Source of the DNA: Anaerolineales bacterium
GTDB taxonomy: Bacteria; Chloroflexota; Anaerolineae; Anaerolineales; DRMV01
Length of the DNA: 6,047 nt
Assembly: GCA_015484985.1 (NCBI GenBank)
Contig: WFUL01000056.1
Coordinates: forward strand, 1 to 6,047
Reading direction: 5' to 3'
The position numbers and the translations under genes were made by a program. The notes under the pieces are model-generated. The model did not search any database and was not told the DNA's origin. It saw only the letters and a program-made list of their open reading frames with translations. Shown one piece after another: positions 3,689-6,047 of the stretch. How positions within the stretch are numbered: position 1 is the stretch's first letter; the number at the start of each line of letters is the position of its first letter.

Positions 3689-5443
3689 ATGCGCTCGGCC
3701 ATCATCAAGCACGGTTACGAACGTGCACCCCATCGGGCCCTCCTGTGGGCCACCGGAGTCATCCGCTCCCCCGAAGACTTCCACAAGCCCTTTATCGCGG
3801 TGGTCAATTCGTATACCGACGTGGTCCCGGGCCACGTGCACTTGCAGGAGTTTGCAAAAGCCGTCAAGCAGGCCATTCGTGAGGCAGGTGGCGTGCCCTT
3901 CGAGTTCAACGTCATCGCGGTAGACGACGGCATCGCGATGGGCCACGAGGGCATGAAGTTCAGCCTGCCCTCCCGGGAACTCATCGCGGACAGCGTGGAA
4001 ACCATGCTCCAGGCCCACGCGTTCGACGGCATGGTGGCCATCCCCAACTGCGACAAAATCGTGCCCGGGATGCTCATGGCCGCGGTGCGGGTGAACATCC
4101 CTGCGGTGTTCGTCTCCGGCGGGCCCATGCCCGCGGGCCGGATGCCCGACGGCCGGGTGGTGGACCTCATCAGCGTGTTTGAGGGTGTGGGCGCGCTCCG
4201 GGCCGGACACATCACCGAGCAGGAACTGGCCCTGTTAGAACGCGTGGCCTGCCCCACGTGCGGCTCCTGTTCGGGGATGTTCACGGCCAACTCCATGAAT
4301 TGCCTCATGGAAGCCCTGGGCCTAGCTCTGCCCTACAACGGCACCGCGCTGGCCCGCTCGGTGGAACGGGAGGCCCTGGCCCGTCAGGCCGGTCACCTCA
4401 TTTTGGCATTGGTGCGACAGAACATACGTCCCCGGGACATCGTTACTCCCGAAGCTATCGACGACGCCTTTGCTCTGGATATGGCCCTGGGCGGCAGCAC
4501 GAACACCGTGCTTCACCTGCTGGCCCTGGCCCACGAGGCCGGCATCGACTATCCCCTGGAACGCATCAACGCGGTGGCCGACCGCACCCCCTACCTGGTC
4601 CACATGAGTCCTGCGGGGCCTTGGCATATGGAGGACTTGCACCGCGCCGGTGGTGTACCCGCAGTGCTCGCGGAACTGGCCCGGCACGGCCTGCTGCACC
4701 CCGACCGCATCACCGTGACGGGGAAGACCCTGGCCGAGAACATCGCCCAGGCCCGGGTGCGGGATGCCGAGGTCATCCGGCCCGTGGAGGACCCCTTGCG
4801 GCCCGATGGCGGCCTGGCGGTGCTCTTCGGCAACCTGGCGCCCAAGGGCGCGGTCATCAAAACGGGAGGCGTTGCCCCCCATATTCGCCGTCACACCGGC
4901 CCGGCCCGCATCTACGAAAGCCAGGAAGAAGCCATGCAAGGCATCCTGGCCGGGGAAGTGCAGCCGGGCGATGTGGTGGTCATCCGCTACGAGGGGCCCC
5001 GGGGCGGACCAGGGATGCAGGAGATGCTCGCGCCCACTTCGGCCATCGTGGGCATGGGCCTGGGGGAAAAGGTGGCCCTCATCACCGATGGTCGTTTCTC
5101 CGGCGGAACCCGCGGCCTGTGCGTGGGCCACATCAGTCCCGAGGCCGCGGCCCGCGGCCCCATTGCGGCCCTGCAGGATGGCGACCTCATCACCATTGAC
5201 CTGGACGCGCGGCGTATTGACGTGCACCTTTCCGACGACGAAATCCGCCGTCGGCTGGAGGCCCTGCCGCCTTTCCAGCCCCGCACCACCAGCCGCTGGC
5301 TGCGCCGCTACGCCCACTTCGTCACCAGCGCGGACCAGGGCGCGGTACTCACCATCGTCCACCGTCGTTCGTCGGTCGTCGATCGTGGGATGGACAGTCA
5401 CTCTCAAACGAACGACGGCCGACGAACGACGAACGACGGATAA
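3689..5443 (+). CDS. ilvD: Dihydroxy-acid dehydratase IlvD, with a repeat-derived C-terminal tail
   Basis: IlvD removes water from 2,3-dihydroxy-isovalerate or -methylvalerate to give the 2-keto acids of valine/leucine and isoleucine synthesis in the cytosol. The sequence is Escherichia-like throughout: VVNSYTDVVPGH (38-49), NVIAVDDGIAMGHEGM (74-89), SLPSRELIADS (92-102), NCDKIVPGM (120-128), CPTCGSCSGMFTANSMN (188-204), GGSTNTVLHL (268-277) and DGRFSGGTRGLCVGHISPEA (467-486). Cluster-ligand candidates are Cys121 and Cys194. The third Cys of the oxygen-stable [2Fe-2S] type is absent where PGH occurs (47-49), so an oxygen-labile [4Fe-4S] enzyme is expected. The start at 3689 has GGAGG (3678-3682) 6 bases upstream. 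The native family end is near TSADQGAVL (546-554). The last 30 residues (from TIVHRRSS on) are translated from the repeat at 5362-5439, making it slightly long at 584. The TAA overlaps the ilvB ribosome binding site. Confidence 0.96.
   Translation: MRSAIIKHGYERAPHRALLWATGVIRSPEDFHKPFIAVVNSYTDVVPGHVHLQEFAKAVKQAIREAGGVPFEFNVIAVDDGIAMGHEGMKFSLPSRELIADSVETMLQAHAFDGMVAIPNCDKIVPGMLMAAVRVNIPAVFVSGGPMPAGRMPDGRVVDLISVFEGVGALRAGHITEQELALLERVACPTCGSCSGMFTANSMNCLMEALGLALPYNGTALARSVEREALARQAGHLILALVRQNIRPRDIVTPEAIDDAFALDMALGGSTNTVLHLLALAHEAGIDYPLERINAVADRTPYLVHMSPAGPWHMEDLHRAGGVPAVLAELARHGLLHPDRITVTGKTLAENIAQARVRDAEVIRPVEDPLRPDGGLAVLFGNLAPKGAVIKTGGVAPHIRRHTGPARIYESQEEAMQGILAGEVQPGDVVVIRYEGPRGGPGMQEMLAPTSAIVGMGLGEKVALITDGRFSGGTRGLCVGHISPEAAARGPIAALQDGDLITIDLDARRIDVHLSDDEIRRRLEALPPFQPRTTSRWLRRYAHFVTSADQGAVLTIVHRRSSVVDRGMDSHSQTNDGRRTTNDG
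5362..5439. repeat. Inverted GACGA/ACGAACG repeat at the ilvD-ilvB junction
   Basis: The arms 5362-5381 and 5420-5439 are inverted copies matching at 19 of 20 positions, separated by 38 bases. In addition, ACGAACGACGG-like units recur directly at 5409-5418, 5421-5430 and 5428-5439. The element lies wholly within the ilvD reading frame and ends one base before its stop codon. In RNA it can form a long hairpin just ahead of the ilvB ribosome binding site, and could influence message stability or the ilvD:ilvB ratio. There is no T-run, so it is unlikely to be an efficient terminator. Its unit is shared with the maf leader repeat (378-408). Confidence 0.75.
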
Positions 5444-5454
5444 GGAGGTGTCTC

Positions 5455-6047
5455 ATGAAGATGTCCGGTGCTCGCCTGCTGTGGGAAGCCCTCATCCGGG
5501 AAGGCGTGGAAGTGGTCTTTGGGTACCCCGGTGGGGCCATCATGCCCGTGTACGATGCCATGCTGGATTACCCCGTGAAGCATGTGCTCACCCGCCATGA
5601 GCAGGGCGCGGGCCACGCGGCCGACGGCTATGCTCGCGCGCTGCGGCACAGGCGCAAGGTGGGTGTGGCCATGGCCACGTCTGGTCCCGGTGCGACCAAC
5701 CTCACCACGGCCATCGCCACGGCCCGCATGGATTCGTCCCCCGTGGTCTTCATCACCGGCCAGGTGCCGGCTTCCCTCCTGGGAAGCGACGCGTTCCAGG
5801 AGACCGATGTTACCGGCGTCACCCTGCCCATCACCAAGCACAACTTCCTGGTCACCCGCGCGGAGGATATCCCCCGCGTGGTGCGGGAAGCCTTCCACAT
5901 CGTCCGCACTGGCCGGCCCGGCCCGGTGGTCATCGACCTGTGCAAGAACGCGCAGATTGAGGAAGCCGAATGGTCTTGGCCCGAACGGGTGGACCTGCCC
6001 GGCTACCATCCCCCGGAAAAAGCCGACCCCCAGGACCTGGAACGCGC
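5455..6047 (+). CDS. ilvB: Acetolactate synthase large (catalytic) subunit, N-terminal part (cut by window end)
   Basis: The 197 complete codons present cover the ThDP-binding alpha domain and the start of the central domain of acetohydroxyacid synthase. This enzyme joins two pyruvates, or pyruvate and 2-ketobutyrate, in the first common step of branched-chain amino acid synthesis. Visible signatures are VVFGYPGGAIMPVYD (20-34), RHEQGAGHAADGYAR (47-61) with the activating Glu49, ATSGPGATNLTT, ITGQVP, and the QETDVTGVTLPITKHNF stretch typical of AHAS rather than other ThDP enzymes. The ATG at 5455 has a near-perfect AAGGAGGTG (5442-5450) overlapping the ilvD stop, so translation is probably coupled. 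The ATG two codons later is less well placed. The gene follows ilvD by 11 bases and shares its attenuated promoter. A small subunit gene (ilvN) would be expected downstream but is outside the window. Confidence 0.95.
   Translation, partial: MKMSGARLLWEALIREGVEVVFGYPGGAIMPVYDAMLDYPVKHVLTRHEQGAGHAADGYARALRHRRKVGVAMATSGPGATNLTTAIATARMDSSPVVFITGQVPASLLGSDAFQETDVTGVTLPITKHNFLVTRAEDIPRVVREAFHIVRTGRPGPVVIDLCKNAQIEEAEWSWPERVDLPGYHPPEKADPQDLER

Noticed and set aside
4322..5407. Long minus-strand open frame (361 codons) opposite ilvD
   Set aside because: It is the shadow frame of a GC-rich gene with strong third-position bias; ilvD on the other strand is certain, and no family motifs appear in the shadow.

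Overview
The window is GC-rich bacterial DNA with closely packed genes. Most coding regions have strongly GC-biased third positions. The exception is the diguanylate cyclase gene and the spacer beside it, which are visibly less GC-rich. An Escherichia-type IlvD, a Maf protein with a short Cys-containing tail, a GAF-GAF-GGDEF sensor and short GACGA/ACGAACG-type spacer repeats would fit a Chloroflexota (Anaerolineae-like) genome. That placement is an inference from general appearance and is not secure.

Layout: (1) Bases 1-144 are the 3' end of a membrane-protein gene on the + strand. Its last codons run into a large nested palindrome (108-215) with a 19-bp hairpin at its core. (2) A spacer with a TATAAT box and a low-complexity repeat leads to a Maf-type nucleotide pyrophosphatase (417-1061, +). 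(3) A membrane-bound diguanylate cyclase (1111-3255, -) converges on maf. (4) The divergent spacer 3256-3688 holds a palindrome, a good sigma70-like promoter, a 40-codon leader ORF packed with Leu/Val/Ile codons, and an intrinsic terminator ending 14 bases before ilvD. (5) ilvD (3689-5443) is followed after 11 bp by ilvB (5455 to the window end), separated by a hairpin-forming repeat that has become the C-terminal codons of ilvD.

The main discovery is the ilv leader. The leader peptide, three mutually exclusive RNA stems (1:2 = 3498-3508 with 3582-3592; 2:3 = 3579-3589 with 3642-3652; 3:4 = 3638-3650 with 3657-3669), the terminal T-run and the promoter together form a complete ribosome-mediated attenuator of the trp/his/ilv type. 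The inferred logic is that scarce charged branched-chain tRNAs stall the ribosome on the Leu/Val run, let the 2:3 antiterminator form, and allow transcription into ilvD-ilvB, which encode two enzymes of valine/isoleucine/leucine synthesis. The small ORF was found by reading the strand directly.
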